Shown here: positions 53,220 to 61,432 of the stretch, piece by piece
Numbering within the stretch: position 1 is the stretch's first letter
Layout of the letters: every line of letters starts with the position of its first letter
From: Cognatishimia sp. MH4019
GTDB lineage: Bacteria > Pseudomonadota > Alphaproteobacteria > Rhodobacterales > Rhodobacteraceae
Direction of reading: 5' to 3'
Length of the DNA: 64,000 nucleotides
Assembly: GCF_020177595.1 (NCBI RefSeq)
Contig: NZ_JAHTBL010000007.1
Location: forward strand, 1 to 64,000
Position numbers and translations under genes: made by a program
Notes under the pieces: generated by a model
The model's database searches: none
Told to the model about the DNA's origin: nothing
Seen by the model: the letters and a program-made list of their open reading frames with translations, nothing else

Positions 53220-53235
53220 ATTCAAGAAGTTGAAT
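53220..53235. promoter_or_regulatory. ATTC-N8-GAAT operator upstream of the SoxH-like gene
   Basis: ATTC at 53220-53223, eight bases, GAAT at 53232-53235. This is exactly the known layout of binding sites for the ArsR-type persulfide sensors SqrR, BigR and SoxR. It lies 12-27 bases before the GTG start, in a position to block transcription. The same layout is upstream of soxX. Assignment to SoxR is inferred; the regulator lies outside the window. Confidence 0.6.
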
Positions 53236-53246
53236 GGGAGGATGGG

Positions 53247-54197
53247 GTGCGGATTTTTCTAGGCGCATGCGCGTTGGCTGTTGCGGGTTTCGCGGCACAG
53301 GCGAGCGAGGATATCGCGGATCAGTATCCGGGCTCGATGCTGTATCAAAAGCCGGTCGAGGTGATCCCCCATGTGTTTTCGGCCATCGGGGCGACGGCCC
53401 CGCCGACCTATGAAAACTCCGGCCATAACAATAACCTGTCCTTCATTGTGACCGGAGAGGGCGTTGTCGTTATCAATGGCGGCGCAGCCTATGGTCTGGC
53501 CCGCGCTTTGCATGACGAGATCAAGGGGATCACAGATGAGCCGGTGGTTCTGGTGATCAATGAAAACGGGCAAGGCCATGCGATGCTTGGCAACAATTAT
53601 TGGGCCGAACAGGGCGTTCCGATTGTCGCCCATGTCGATGCGGCTGCGGAGTTCGCGGCATACGGACCGCAAATCCTCGAGAACATGAAGCGCTATAATC
53701 GCGACAAGTCCGAGGGCACCGAACTGCAAGGCCCGACCGAGACGTTCGAGGATGTCTATACGGTCGAGCTGGGCGCGTTTCTGATCGAAGCGCGCTATCT
53801 GGGTCCGGCCCATTCGCCCGGTGATATCGTTGTCTGGTTACCGCGTCAGAGCATGGTGATTTCAGGCGATGTCGCATTTCACGAACGCATGCTGCCAATT
53901 TTCGAGCATACCTACACTGCCGAGTGGATCGAGACGTGGGACACCGCGTTCGAGCCGCTGGGCGCGACCTACGTGATCCCCGGCCACGGGCATCCTACGA
54001 ATATGGATCAGGTGCGGCGCTACACGAAGGATTACCTTGTCTATCTGCGCGAACAGGTGGGTGCGCATCTTGAAGCAGGGGGCGGGTTGGAAGACGCCTA
54101 TTATGTCGATCAAACACCCTACACCCATCTCGACACGTTTGAAGAACTGGCCACGAAGAATGCAGGCCGGGTGTTTGAGCAGATGGAGTTCGAGTAA
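53247..54197 (+). CDS. soxH: SoxH-like exported MBL-fold protein with altered metal motif
   Basis: A 316-residue metallo-beta-lactamase-fold protein with a signal peptide (cleavage near AAQAS). The usual HxHxDH motif is replaced by NENGQGHA (residues 105-112). The later ligands are kept: His189 in GPAHSPGD, Asp208 in ISGDVAF, and His247 of PGHGHP. It is close to the SoxH type found at the end of sox operons and may be a thiol hydrolase or a degenerate enzyme with one metal. The start is GTG behind GGGAGGAT; an overlapping ATG at 53242 gives a stop after 6 codons. It stands alone after yeeE and has its own ATTC-N8-GAAT site. Confidence 0.75.
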   Translation: MRIFLGACALAVAGFAAQASEDIADQYPGSMLYQKPVEVIPHVFSAIGATAPPTYENSGHNNNLSFIVTGEGVVVINGGAAYGLARALHDEIKGITDEPVVLVINENGQGHAMLGNNYWAEQGVPIVAHVDAAAEFAAYGPQILENMKRYNRDKSEGTELQGPTETFEDVYTVELGAFLIEARYLGPAHSPGDIVVWLPRQSMVISGDVAFHERMLPIFEHTYTAEWIETWDTAFEPLGATYVIPGHGHPTNMDQVRRYTKDYLVYLREQVGAHLEAGGGLEDAYYVDQTPYTHLDTFEELATKNAGRVFEQMEFE

Positions 54198-54203
54198 GCG
54201 CTG

Positions 54204-54226
54204 GAAGACTTTTCTAAAAAGTCTTC
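54204..54226. terminator. Bidirectional hairpin terminator between convergent genes
   Basis: GAAGACTTTT and AAAAGTCTTC make a perfect 10-bp stem with the 3-base loop CTA, 7 bases after the SoxH-like stop and about 22 before the DUF302 stop on the other strand. T-rich tracts within the stem and after it on both strands support termination in both directions. Confidence 0.75.
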
Positions 54227-54248
54227 TGAAAACTTTTAGGGCTGGCGG

Positions 54249-54674
54249 CTATTCAAGCGCCTTCTGAACGATGCTGTCCAGCGGGGCCTGCACCTCTTGC
54301 ATCGGGCCTTCGGGATAGTGGCGATAGCCGATCTCGACGCTGCCGTCTTTATCGGTCACGAAAATACCGTAGGGGCAATGCGCGATATTGGCAGGGTCCG
54401 CCTCCATCACTTTGCGCGACAGCGTTGCCGAGCAGAACAGAAAGATGTCAGCCGCCGTGAAAAGCTGCACATCGCTGCCCACATCCGCGCCGGTGCGGTT
54501 CAGCATCTCGCCCGTATGGGAGACATAATCAATCACCAGACCCTGGCCCACAATTGCGCTTTCCACGGCGAAGGTGGCGTCGTCGAAACTGCCCTCGAAC
54601 GGGTAGGTCGTGAGGCCGTCCGCAAAGGCCGGAGCGGCGGCCAGGCAAAGCGCTGCGATGAGTTGGGTTTTCAT
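54249..54674 (-). CDS. Exported DUF302 family protein
   Basis: A 141-residue protein with a signal peptide (LIAALCLAAAPAFAD) and a DUF302 domain. FDDATFAVESAIVGQGL (about 29-45) is the conserved start, and FCSATLSRKVMEADPANIAHCPYGIFV (about 79-105) is the conserved core, including two Cys. DUF302 proteins are often found with sulfur or formate systems; function unknown. ATG at 54674 behind AGGAGG. It is divergent from the stress protein, with an FNR-type box between them. Confidence 0.8.
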   Translation of the reverse strand: MKTQLIAALCLAAAPAFADGLTTYPFEGSFDDATFAVESAIVGQGLVIDYVSHTGEMLNRTGADVGSDVQLFTAADIFLFCSATLSRKVMEADPANIAHCPYGIFVTDKDGSVEIGYRHYPEGPMQEVQAPLDSIVQKALE

Positions 54675-54722
54675 GAGATATCCTCCTGCCCGCCACCATG
54701 ACGGCCCTGCGCTGATGCGACA

Positions 54723-54736
54723 TTGACGCAGGTCAA
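54723..54736. promoter_or_regulatory. Candidate FNR/CRP-family box TTGAC-GCAG-GTCAA
   Basis: A perfect inverted repeat of TTGAC and GTCAA with a 4-base spacer, the form of FnrL/Dnr sites. It lies 48 bases upstream of the DUF302 start and 61 bases upstream of the universal stress gene, so both may be induced by low oxygen or nitric oxide. Regulator not in the window. Confidence 0.6.
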
Positions 54737-54797
54737 GTCGCCGCGCGGGCTTTGTCTCTAGGCTGGGTGCCACATTTCACATGAGGGAGGAGAGACG

Positions 54798-55244
54798 ATG
54801 TTTGGGAAGATCGTGATCGGGTTGGATGGATCGGAACAGTCAGAGCGCGCCTTGCGTCTGGCGTGCGATCTGGCAGGTAAATATAGCTCTGAGTTGCATC
54901 TGGTACACACGCCCCAGCCGCATACGGTTGCCTTCGCCATGGGCGCTGTGGCGGGCTATCACATGGCGACCACCATGCCGTCCCAGGAAGAGGTCAAAGC
55001 GGCGGGCGAGAAGATTTTCGACGCCGCGCGCGCCATTGCCAAAGAGATGGGGCAGAGCGTCACCCAGACCCATATGGAGATGGGCGATCCGGGTGATCAG
55101 ATCATCGCCACCGCCAAAGAGGTGGGCGCAGATCTGATTGTCACCGGGCGGCGCGGGCTGGGCTCTGTGGGATCGTTGTTGCAAGGCAGCACGACACAGC
55201 GGGTGAACCATCTGGCAGAATGTGCTTGCTTGTCAGTGATTTAA
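54798..55244 (+). CDS. Universal stress protein UspA family
   Basis: A 148-residue Usp-fold protein. The N-terminus MFGKIVIGLDGSEQSERALRLA is typical, and the ATP-binding end motif is TGRRGLGSVGSLLQGSTTQRV (G-2x-G-9x-G-S/T). It has a good GAGGGAGGAG site before the ATG. Such proteins help survival under starvation or hypoxia. An FNR-type box upstream fits that role. Convergent with soxF. Confidence 0.88.
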   Translation: MFGKIVIGLDGSEQSERALRLACDLAGKYSSELHLVHTPQPHTVAFAMGAVAGYHMATTMPSQEEVKAAGEKIFDAARAIAKEMGQSVTQTHMEMGDPGDQIIATAKEVGADLIVTGRRGLGSVGSLLQGSTTQRVNHLAECACLSVI

Positions 55245-55250
55245 AAAGAG

Positions 55251-55279
55251 GCGGGGCGCGCGCATGTGTTGCGCCCCGC
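55251..55279. terminator. Hairpin terminator between uspA and soxF
   Basis: GCGGGGCGC (55251-55259) and GCGCCCCGC (55271-55279) form a perfect 9-bp stem with a loop of about 11 bases. On the minus strand it is followed by CTCTTTTTAAATC, a strong terminator of the sox operon; on the plus strand it follows the stress-gene stop closely. Confidence 0.75.
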
Positions 55280-55287
55280 GCTTTGGT

Positions 55288-56553
55288 TTAGCCGAACATG
55301 TCGGACGTGATGCCTGCATACCATCCGAGGCTTTCCTCGTAGGTGGCTTTACGCAGCTCGTCGCTTTCGCCGGTCTCCGAGATGAAGCCATCGACCTTGG
55401 CGATTTTCTCGTCCGTGGCCTCGTAGGTGGCGCCGACCTTCACACCGTCATTGGTGTCGATCAGCGACCAGCAGGTGTTCGAGAACTTGGCCGGGAACAC
55501 CCGGCTGTCTGTCAACGCACCGCGCACGGCCATTGCAGCCACTTTCGCTTGTGAATTGGCCGAGTAGCCGGATTTTGGCATGTCGCCCTGACTGGACGCG
55601 TCGCCCAAAATGTGGATGTTTTCATCCATCCGGCTTTGCATCGTCGCGGGCACAACCGGTGCCCAGTTGCCCTCGGTCAGCCCTGCGCGTTCCACAATCA
55701 GGCCTGCTTTCATCGCAGGGATCACATTGGCAGCGTCAACCTTGGTAGCCTCCCCGTCGATTACAACCTCCATCGTGTCGGGGCGCACTTCGACATTGCC
55801 GCCGCCGAAATCCGAGCCGATCCAGTCGATCATACCTGCGTAATGGTCGTTCCAGCCTTCCTGGAACAGCGCCATTTTCGAGAACTTCTCTTTCGGGTCC
55901 GCGACGATGATCTTGGCGGTCGGGTTCACCTCTTTCAGCAGGTGCGCAACCATCGAAATCCGCTCATAGGGGCCGGGCGGGCAGCGGTAGGGGTTGGGCG
56001 GGGCGACCATCGCAAACGTGCCGCCTTCGGGCATCGCCATGACCTGCGCCTTGAGCAGTTCAGCCTGCGTGCCGCCCTTATAGGCATGCGGCATGACATC
56101 TTGCGAGGACTGGTCCCAGCCCGCGACAGAGCCGTCGACAAAGTCGATGCCGGGCGACAGGATCAGCCGGTCATAAGGAACCGATCCGCCGCCTGCCAGC
56201 GCAACCGTCTTGGCATCGCGGTCCACATCCACGGCCCAGTCATGCACGACATTGATGCCATATTCTGACGCGAGCTTGCCATAGGTGTGACCCAGCGAGG
56301 ACATCTCCTCAAAGCCGCCGATATAGAGGTTCGAGAAAAAGCAGGTGTAATAGGCGCGGCTTGGCTCGATCAGCGTGACGTCAATCGCGCCTTCGCTGTC
56401 TTTCGCGATATAGCGGGCCGCCGTTGCCCCGCCCGCGCCGCCGCCGACCACGACGACGCGCGGTTTGCCTTGGGCCGTGGCCAAAAGCGGGGCGGATAAA
56501 GCCGCCGTGCCCACAGCGGCGGTCCCGATAAAGGTCCGTCTGTTGAAAGTCAT
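55288..56553 (-). CDS. soxF: Sulfide dehydrogenase flavoprotein, FccB-like (SoxF)
   Basis: A 421-residue flavoprotein of the flavocytochrome c sulfide dehydrogenase family. The Tat-type signal is NRRTFIGTAAVGTAALSAP, the FAD-binding motif VVVVGGGAGGATAARYIAKD (about residues 34-53). The redox Cys pair is expected in YTCFFSNLYIGG (Cys near 77) and NPYRCPPGPYE (Cys near 174), with a C-terminal FCSD domain (NTCWSLI). It is paired with the diheme cytochrome SoxE upstream. Start ATG at 56553 behind GGGAGG. It closes the sox operon. Confidence 0.92.
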   Translation of the reverse strand: MTFNRRTFIGTAAVGTAALSAPLLATAQGKPRVVVVGGGAGGATAARYIAKDSEGAIDVTLIEPSRAYYTCFFSNLYIGGFEEMSSLGHTYGKLASEYGINVVHDWAVDVDRDAKTVALAGGGSVPYDRLILSPGIDFVDGSVAGWDQSSQDVMPHAYKGGTQAELLKAQVMAMPEGGTFAMVAPPNPYRCPPGPYERISMVAHLLKEVNPTAKIIVADPKEKFSKMALFQEGWNDHYAGMIDWIGSDFGGGNVEVRPDTMEVVIDGEATKVDAANVIPAMKAGLIVERAGLTEGNWAPVVPATMQSRMDENIHILGDASSQGDMPKSGYSANSQAKVAAMAVRGALTDSRVFPAKFSNTCWSLIDTNDGVKVGATYEATDEKIAKVDGFISETGESDELRKATYEESLGWYAGITSDMFG

Positions 56554-56584
56554 TTTAGGTCCTCCCATTGAAAATGAAGCCCCG

Positions 56585-57289
56585 TTAGTCGAGGTCTTTG
56601 AAATAGGCCGCAAGCGCGGCGATCTCTTCGTCGGACAGGCGTCCGGCCTGCATCTGCATCACCGGGTGCGGGCGCAGCTTACGTTTATAAGCATGCATCG
56701 CCACGACGAAATCGTCCACAGGCCAGCGCGTAATCGACGGAATGCCCGCATCTGATCCATCTTGCTGATGGCAGGTCTTGCAATCACTGGCGAGGTATTC
56801 GCCGTAGGCCACATCGCCCTGAATGGCGAGAACCTCTGGCGGCAATTCGACTTCCGAGGGCCGCGCGGTGGGTTCGGCCTCTGGCAGATCGGCGGGGTTG
56901 TCGGAGTAAAGGCGCAGATAGGCCAGCACGTCTGCGCGCTCTTGCGCGTTGTCCCAACCGTCAAAGCTCATCCGTGTGCCTGAAACCAACGCGCGGGGGT
57001 TCTCGATATAGGCATCCAGCGTGCGCAAATCCCAGATCAGACCGTCCGCGCCCATGCGGTTCAAGCCGTCGGAATAGTAAAACCCGTCGATGCTGCCCGC
57101 CGCGCGACCGAAAATACCGTTCAGATGCGGGCCGATGCCACTTTCAGCGTCTGCGCCAACCTCATGGCAACCCGAGCAATAGCCAAACAAAACGGCGCCG
57201 TTTTCCGCATCCCCGATCTCATCCGCGCAAAGGGCACCTGCCGCGAAGATCACGGCCAGTGCGAGGGAGGATCTTGCGGTGCGGGTCAT
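56585..57289 (-). CDS. soxE: Diheme cytochrome c SoxE
   Basis: A 234-residue periplasmic diheme cytochrome c, the electron-accepting partner of SoxF. Signal peptide to about residue 22. Heme motifs are CSGCH (near residue 38) and CKTCH (near 165), with distal methionines likely in GTRMSFDGW and QMQAGR. It starts 3 bases after soxD ends. Part of the SoxEF pair known from Paracoccus-type sox operons. Confidence 0.9.
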   Translation of the reverse strand: MTRTARSSLALAVIFAAGALCADEIGDAENGAVLFGYCSGCHEVGADAESGIGPHLNGIFGRAAGSIDGFYYSDGLNRMGADGLIWDLRTLDAYIENPRALVSGTRMSFDGWDNAQERADVLAYLRLYSDNPADLPEAEPTARPSEVELPPEVLAIQGDVAYGEYLASDCKTCHQQDGSDAGIPSITRWPVDDFVVAMHAYKRKLRPHPVMQMQAGRLSDEEIAALAAYFKDLD

Positions 57290-57292
57290 CGG

Positions 57293-58339
57293 CTACTCGG
57301 CGTGGCTTTTGAGATATTCGATCACGGCCTCCAGATCGCTTTCCTTGCGGAAGCCCGCAAAGGACATCTTGGTGCCTTTCATAAACTCACGCGGCTTGGT
57401 GAGGAAGGCGGTCATGTTGGCTTCATCCCAGACAAGACCCTCTTCGGCCATGGCTTGCAAGGCTTTGGAGTATTTGAAGCCCTCCGCCTGACCGGCAGCA
57501 GCCCCCATGATCCCGTTCAGCGCAGGACCGGTGCGGTTCTTGGCGCCGTCACCCACCTGATGGCAGGCCGAGCATTTCTTGAACGCTTTTTCACCGGCGG
57601 CGACCAGTTCCGGGTCCAGCGCTGCGACGACAGGCGCTTCCTGGGCAGGCGCGTCTTCGGCCACTGCGGCGACTTGAGTGCTGTCTTCCACCTGCGCGGC
57701 GGCTTCTTCTTCGGCGGTCTCCTCAGGCGTCACATCAACCACAGAGGCGCGCATCGTGATCTCGACACTGTCTTTGCAGTTCTCCATGCAAGGCTCTTTG
57801 CGCCAGATCGTGTATTCGGTTTCGGCCCGGTCATCGACGATGAAGCCGCCTTCGTTATACATCTCGAATTCGGCGAAGTTTTCGTCGCTGAGCACGAAAT
57901 CATCATCCACCATGTCGTTGGAATAAAGGATATAGGCGACGATGGCATAGACCTCATCGGGTTCCAGTGTCTGCGCGCCGCCAAACGGCATGGAGCGGTT
58001 CACGTAGTCCCAAACGGTCGACAGATGTGGCCAGTAGGAGCCGACGGTCTTGACCGGGTCCTTGTCGGCCAGCGTGTCAAAGCCGCCTGCCAGAACGGGC
58101 CAGTTGTCCACGCCTTCCGCGAAATCGCCATGGCAGACGGCGCAGTAATCCGCGAACACTTCCTCGCCGGTCCAAACATCGCCAGAGCCTTCGGGCAGCC
58201 CTGCGCCGCCGGGGCGAATATCGACGTCCCAGGCCTGGATTTCCTCGGGCAGGGCTTCGCGGCCCAACCCGTAGCCTTCGGCAAAAACCGGGGTGGCCAG
58301 AACGCAGGTCGCGACGGTTGCTTTAAGAAACTTCGACAT
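57293..58339 (-). CDS. soxD: Diheme cytochrome c SoxD, sulfur dehydrogenase subunit
   Basis: A 348-residue cytochrome, partner of SoxC in the sulfane dehydrogenase. The N-terminal domain has CAVCH (near 70), the C-terminal domain CSACH (near 256), followed by the distal Met of KGTKMSFAGF. A linker (about 195-235), rich in Ala, Glu and Val, joins the domains. The true start is ATG at 58339 with MSKFLKATVATCVLATPVFAEG as signal peptide, behind GGGGAGG; longer frames add non-coding residues. It overlaps soxC by 17 bases. Confidence 0.92.
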   Translation of the reverse strand: MSKFLKATVATCVLATPVFAEGYGLGREALPEEIQAWDVDIRPGGAGLPEGSGDVWTGEEVFADYCAVCHGDFAEGVDNWPVLAGGFDTLADKDPVKTVGSYWPHLSTVWDYVNRSMPFGGAQTLEPDEVYAIVAYILYSNDMVDDDFVLSDENFAEFEMYNEGGFIVDDRAETEYTIWRKEPCMENCKDSVEITMRASVVDVTPEETAEEEAAAQVEDSTQVAAVAEDAPAQEAPVVAALDPELVAAGEKAFKKCSACHQVGDGAKNRTGPALNGIMGAAAGQAEGFKYSKALQAMAEEGLVWDEANMTAFLTKPREFMKGTKMSFAGFRKESDLEAVIEYLKSHAE

Positions 58340-59597
58340 TTTCAGCCTCCCCATCGGGTGTGATGTGCCATGTCTGGATGCAGTTGTTGTGATAGATCGA
58401 GTTCTCGCCCCGCACTTCGCGCAGCTGGTCTTTGGTCGGCTGGATATAGCCAGTCTCGTCCATCGCGCGGGCTTGCAGCAGCCAGTCCTCGCCGTTCCAT
58501 TCGGTATCCAGATAGAAGCGGGTGAGGGCTTTGCTGTCTTCCTCGGCCTTGCCCAGACGCGCGGTCTCCCACGTGATGCCGCCGTCTTTGGAGACATCGA
58601 CGCGGGTGATCTTGCCGTGGCCGGACCATGCCAGACCCGTGATAACCAGCGGGCCTGCGCCGTGGGTGATGGGCGCTTGCGGGCTGGGCGAGGTGATGAC
58701 GGATTTTGCGTCCATCACCCATGTCCACTTGCGCGCGGTGCCATCGGCCAGAACGTCAGTGTATTTCGACGTCTCCTCACGGCTTTCCACGGGGCCGTCC
58801 ATCACTTCGATCCGGCGGAGCCACTTGACCCACATGTTGCCTTCCCAGCCGGGAACGACAAGGCGGACCGGGTAGCCGTGCTCCTTACGCAGTGCCTCGC
58901 CGTTGGCCTTGAAGGCGACCAGAACGTCGTCGAGCGCTTTTTCCATCGGGATCGAGCGTCCGTTCGACGACGCATCCGCGCCTTCCACGTAAACCCATTT
59001 GTCGGCCAGATCGCCAGCCGCATCGAGGCCGGCCTCTTCCAGCAGGGTGCGCAGCGAAACGCCGGAGTACTCCATGTTATGGATCATGCCGTGGGTGAAC
59101 TGCACGCCGTTCAACTGCGCGCCCGCCCATTCCATGCCGGTATTGGCCGCGCATTCGCAGAAATAGACGTGGTTTTCGCGCGGGAAGCGTTCCAGATCGG
59201 CGTAGGTGAAGACCAGCGGGGTATCCACCAGACCGTTAATCATCAGCCGGTAGTCTTCCTTGCGCAGCTCGATGGCACCCGAGTGGTGCCGCTCGAACGC
59301 GCAGCCCTGGGGCGTGATCGTGCCATCCAGCGCGTGAATCGGCGTGAAGTTGATTGACGAGATCGGATCGGCGGTCAGCCACGGCACATTGCGCCGCACC
59401 ACGTCGCTTTCAAACTCGATCGGCAGGCCGTAAGGCGTCTCGTCCACGCCCTCACCAAGGCCCGACGCCCAGCTTTGGACCTCGGTAATCAGCGGATCAG
59501 GTGTGCCTGCGCTGGCGGCTGTGGCCGCACCGCCTGCGAGGGCGGCGGCGCTGCCACGCAGGAACGCGCGGCGGGAGGTTTGGGTCGGATCGCTCAT
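58323..59597 (-). CDS. soxC: SoxC, molybdopterin sulfane dehydrogenase
   Basis: A 424-residue sulfite-oxidase-fold enzyme. The Tat signal is TSRRAFLRGSAAALAGG. The molybdenum-ligating Cys is in YFCECAANTGMEW, and the C-terminal Mo-co dimerisation domain includes WSGHGKITRVDVSKDGGITW. With SoxD it removes six electrons from sulfane sulfur bound to SoxY, allowing complete oxidation of thiosulfate to sulfate. The presence of soxCD means no need for sulfur globules. It follows soxB by 18 bases. Confidence 0.94.
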   Translation of the reverse strand: MSDPTQTSRRAFLRGSAAALAGGAATAASAGTPDPLITEVQSWASGLGEGVDETPYGLPIEFESDVVRRNVPWLTADPISSINFTPIHALDGTITPQGCAFERHHSGAIELRKEDYRLMINGLVDTPLVFTYADLERFPRENHVYFCECAANTGMEWAGAQLNGVQFTHGMIHNMEYSGVSLRTLLEEAGLDAAGDLADKWVYVEGADASSNGRSIPMEKALDDVLVAFKANGEALRKEHGYPVRLVVPGWEGNMWVKWLRRIEVMDGPVESREETSKYTDVLADGTARKWTWVMDAKSVITSPSPQAPITHGAGPLVITGLAWSGHGKITRVDVSKDGGITWETARLGKAEEDSKALTRFYLDTEWNGEDWLLQARAMDETGYIQPTKDQLREVRGENSIYHNNCIQTWHITPDGEAENVEVS

Positions 59598-59615
59598 GGT
59601 CGGGTCCTCCGGGGG

Positions 59616-61310
59616 TTAGGTGCCGACAACTTTGACCGACTGGTTCGGGTCAATGTTGATCGTGTCTTGTTTGCGGATGTGGGATTCGACGACGTCCCAG
59701 ATGGGCGGGCCTTCGGTGCCCTCGTTCACAGAGGCCCAGCCAGAGACGACATAGGTCTTGGCGGGGTCAATCGCCTCGCCGGTTTTGAGGAGGGTCATAT
59801 CCGTGATCCGCTCCCCTTGTTTTTTCGAGATATCAATGCGGTAGCCCATGCCGCCAACCCGCACCATATCGCCGCCCTGCTGATAATAGGGGTCGGGATT
59901 GAAGAGGTTGTCGGCCACATCTTCGAGGATCACATGCAGGAATTCGCCGGTCATTTCTGACCGATACGCGTTGGGGTAGGACATGGCGGTCGCGTTGAAG
60001 ATATCCTCGCGGGTGATGTCCTGACCGGGCAGCACGGATGCACCCCAGCGGAAGCCGGGGGAGAGCGCGATATCGGCTTCGCGTTCTTCGATCAGGGCGT
60101 TGCAGATCAGGTCATCCCACGTGCCGTTGAAGTTGCCGCGACGGTAGAGCAGGCTTTCGGTCTTGCCGATCACCTCGGTCAATTCGGCCTCGTAAGGCGC
60201 GCGTTCGGCATTCACGAGGGCGGTCATTTCGGGGTCCGGTGCGATCACGTCCGAGAAGATCGGGATCAGCTTGTGGTTCACCGATTTCAGTTCACCGCCC
60301 TGAACGTCCAGATCAAGGCGCGAGACGAATTTGCCGTGGCTGCCCGATGCGATCAGGAAGGTGTTGTTGACCTGAAGCGGTTCGGGCAGGGCGTCGTGGG
60401 TGTGACCGGTCAGGATGATGTCGATGCCGTCCACATCCATCGCTAGCTTGCGGTCCACGTCAAAGCCGTTGTGGCTGAGCAAGACGACCAGCTCGGCGCC
60501 TGCATCGCGCGCTTCCTGCACAACCTCGGCCATGTTGTCCTGACGCACGCCGAAAGACAGGCCGGGGAACATCCAGCCGGGATTGGCGATGGGCATGTAA
60601 GGAAAAGCCTGCCCGATCACGGCGATCTGCACGCCGCCGCGTTCGAACATCTTGTAAGGCTCGTAGGCGCGTTCATCCCATTCGGTGTCGAAGATATTGG
60701 CACCCAGGAAGGGGAAATTCAGTTCGTTTTCAACGATCTCTGTGACGCGGTCGATGCCGAGGGTGAATTCCCAGTGGCTTGTCATCGCGTCCACACCCAG
60801 CGCGTTCATCGCGTTGACCATGTCCTGACCGTTCGTTTTCAGCGCCGTATAGCTGCCCTGCCACGTGTCGCCGCCATCCAGCAGCAACGCGTCCGGGCGA
60901 TCCGCACGGATCGCTTTGACCACGGTCGAGATGCGGTCCATCCCGCCCACGCGCCCATAGGTCTGGGCCAGCGCGGTGAAGTCGTTATAGGTGAGCGCGT
61001 AATCGGCGGGGGAGCCGGTTTCGATATTGTAGCGCTTCAGGAAATCAGCGCCCGTCAGATGCGGCGGCTGGCCCTCGGCAATGCCGACGCCCAGATTGAT
61101 CTCAGGCTCGCGGAACCAGACGGGTTTCAGCTGCGCGTGAATGTCGGTGATGTGGATCAGCGTCACGTTGCCCGAGGTGTCGAACTCAAGAAGCTGGTCC
61201 TGGGTCAGCGCCTGCTGGGCGGCCAGACGAGACCAGTTGCCAAAGCCCGAGAGGCCCACGATGGCCGAGCTTGCCATGGCCACCTGCATGAAATCGCGCC
61301 GTGAGATCAT
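59616..61310 (-). CDS. soxB: SoxB, thiosulfohydrolase
   Basis: A 564-residue dinuclear manganese hydrolase related to 5'-nucleotidases. A Tat signal, ISRRDFMQVAMASSAIVGL, is followed by HITDIHAQL (Mn ligands), LLDGGDTWQGS, and LLSHNGFDVDR. It cleaves sulfate from SoxY-bound cysteine S-thiosulfonate. It is separated from soxA by a strong terminator-like hairpin and a 16-base palindrome, so it may be transcribed as part of a soxBCDEF unit with its own promoter. Confidence 0.94.
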   Translation of the reverse strand: MISRRDFMQVAMASSAIVGLSGFGNWSRLAAQQALTQDQLLEFDTSGNVTLIHITDIHAQLKPVWFREPEINLGVGIAEGQPPHLTGADFLKRYNIETGSPADYALTYNDFTALAQTYGRVGGMDRISTVVKAIRADRPDALLLDGGDTWQGSYTALKTNGQDMVNAMNALGVDAMTSHWEFTLGIDRVTEIVENELNFPFLGANIFDTEWDERAYEPYKMFERGGVQIAVIGQAFPYMPIANPGWMFPGLSFGVRQDNMAEVVQEARDAGAELVVLLSHNGFDVDRKLAMDVDGIDIILTGHTHDALPEPLQVNNTFLIASGSHGKFVSRLDLDVQGGELKSVNHKLIPIFSDVIAPDPEMTALVNAERAPYEAELTEVIGKTESLLYRRGNFNGTWDDLICNALIEEREADIALSPGFRWGASVLPGQDITREDIFNATAMSYPNAYRSEMTGEFLHVILEDVADNLFNPDPYYQQGGDMVRVGGMGYRIDISKKQGERITDMTLLKTGEAIDPAKTYVVSGWASVNEGTEGPPIWDVVESHIRKQDTINIDPNQSVKVVGT

Positions 61311-61346
61311 CTGTGTCGTCCTTTTTTGCCCATTTATGACCGCGGT

Positions 61347-61362
61347 TATAATCGCGATTATA
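61347..61362. promoter_or_regulatory. Perfect 16-base palindrome upstream of soxB
   Basis: TATAATCG followed by CGATTATA lies 37-52 bases before the soxB start. Immediately beside it at 61362-61377 is ATGC-N8-GAAT, one base from the ATTC-N8-GAAT form seen upstream of soxX. Together they suggest a regulated internal promoter for soxB and the following genes. Confidence 0.5.
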
Positions 61363-61393
61363 TGCGCGTTCGTGAATATTTCAGCGTAAAGAA

Positions 61394-61423
61394 AACCCGC
61401 GCAAAGAGCACCTTGCGCGGGTT
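61394..61423 (-). terminator. Terminator between soxA and soxB
   Basis: On the minus strand AACCCGCGCAA and TTGCGCGGGTT form a perfect 11-bp stem with an 8-base loop, 10 bases after the soxA stop, followed by TTTTCTTTA. It has the full form of a rho-independent terminator yet lies inside the sox cluster, so it likely reduces readthrough from soxXYZA to soxB. Confidence 0.75.
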
Positions 61424-61432
61424 CGGAAGTGT

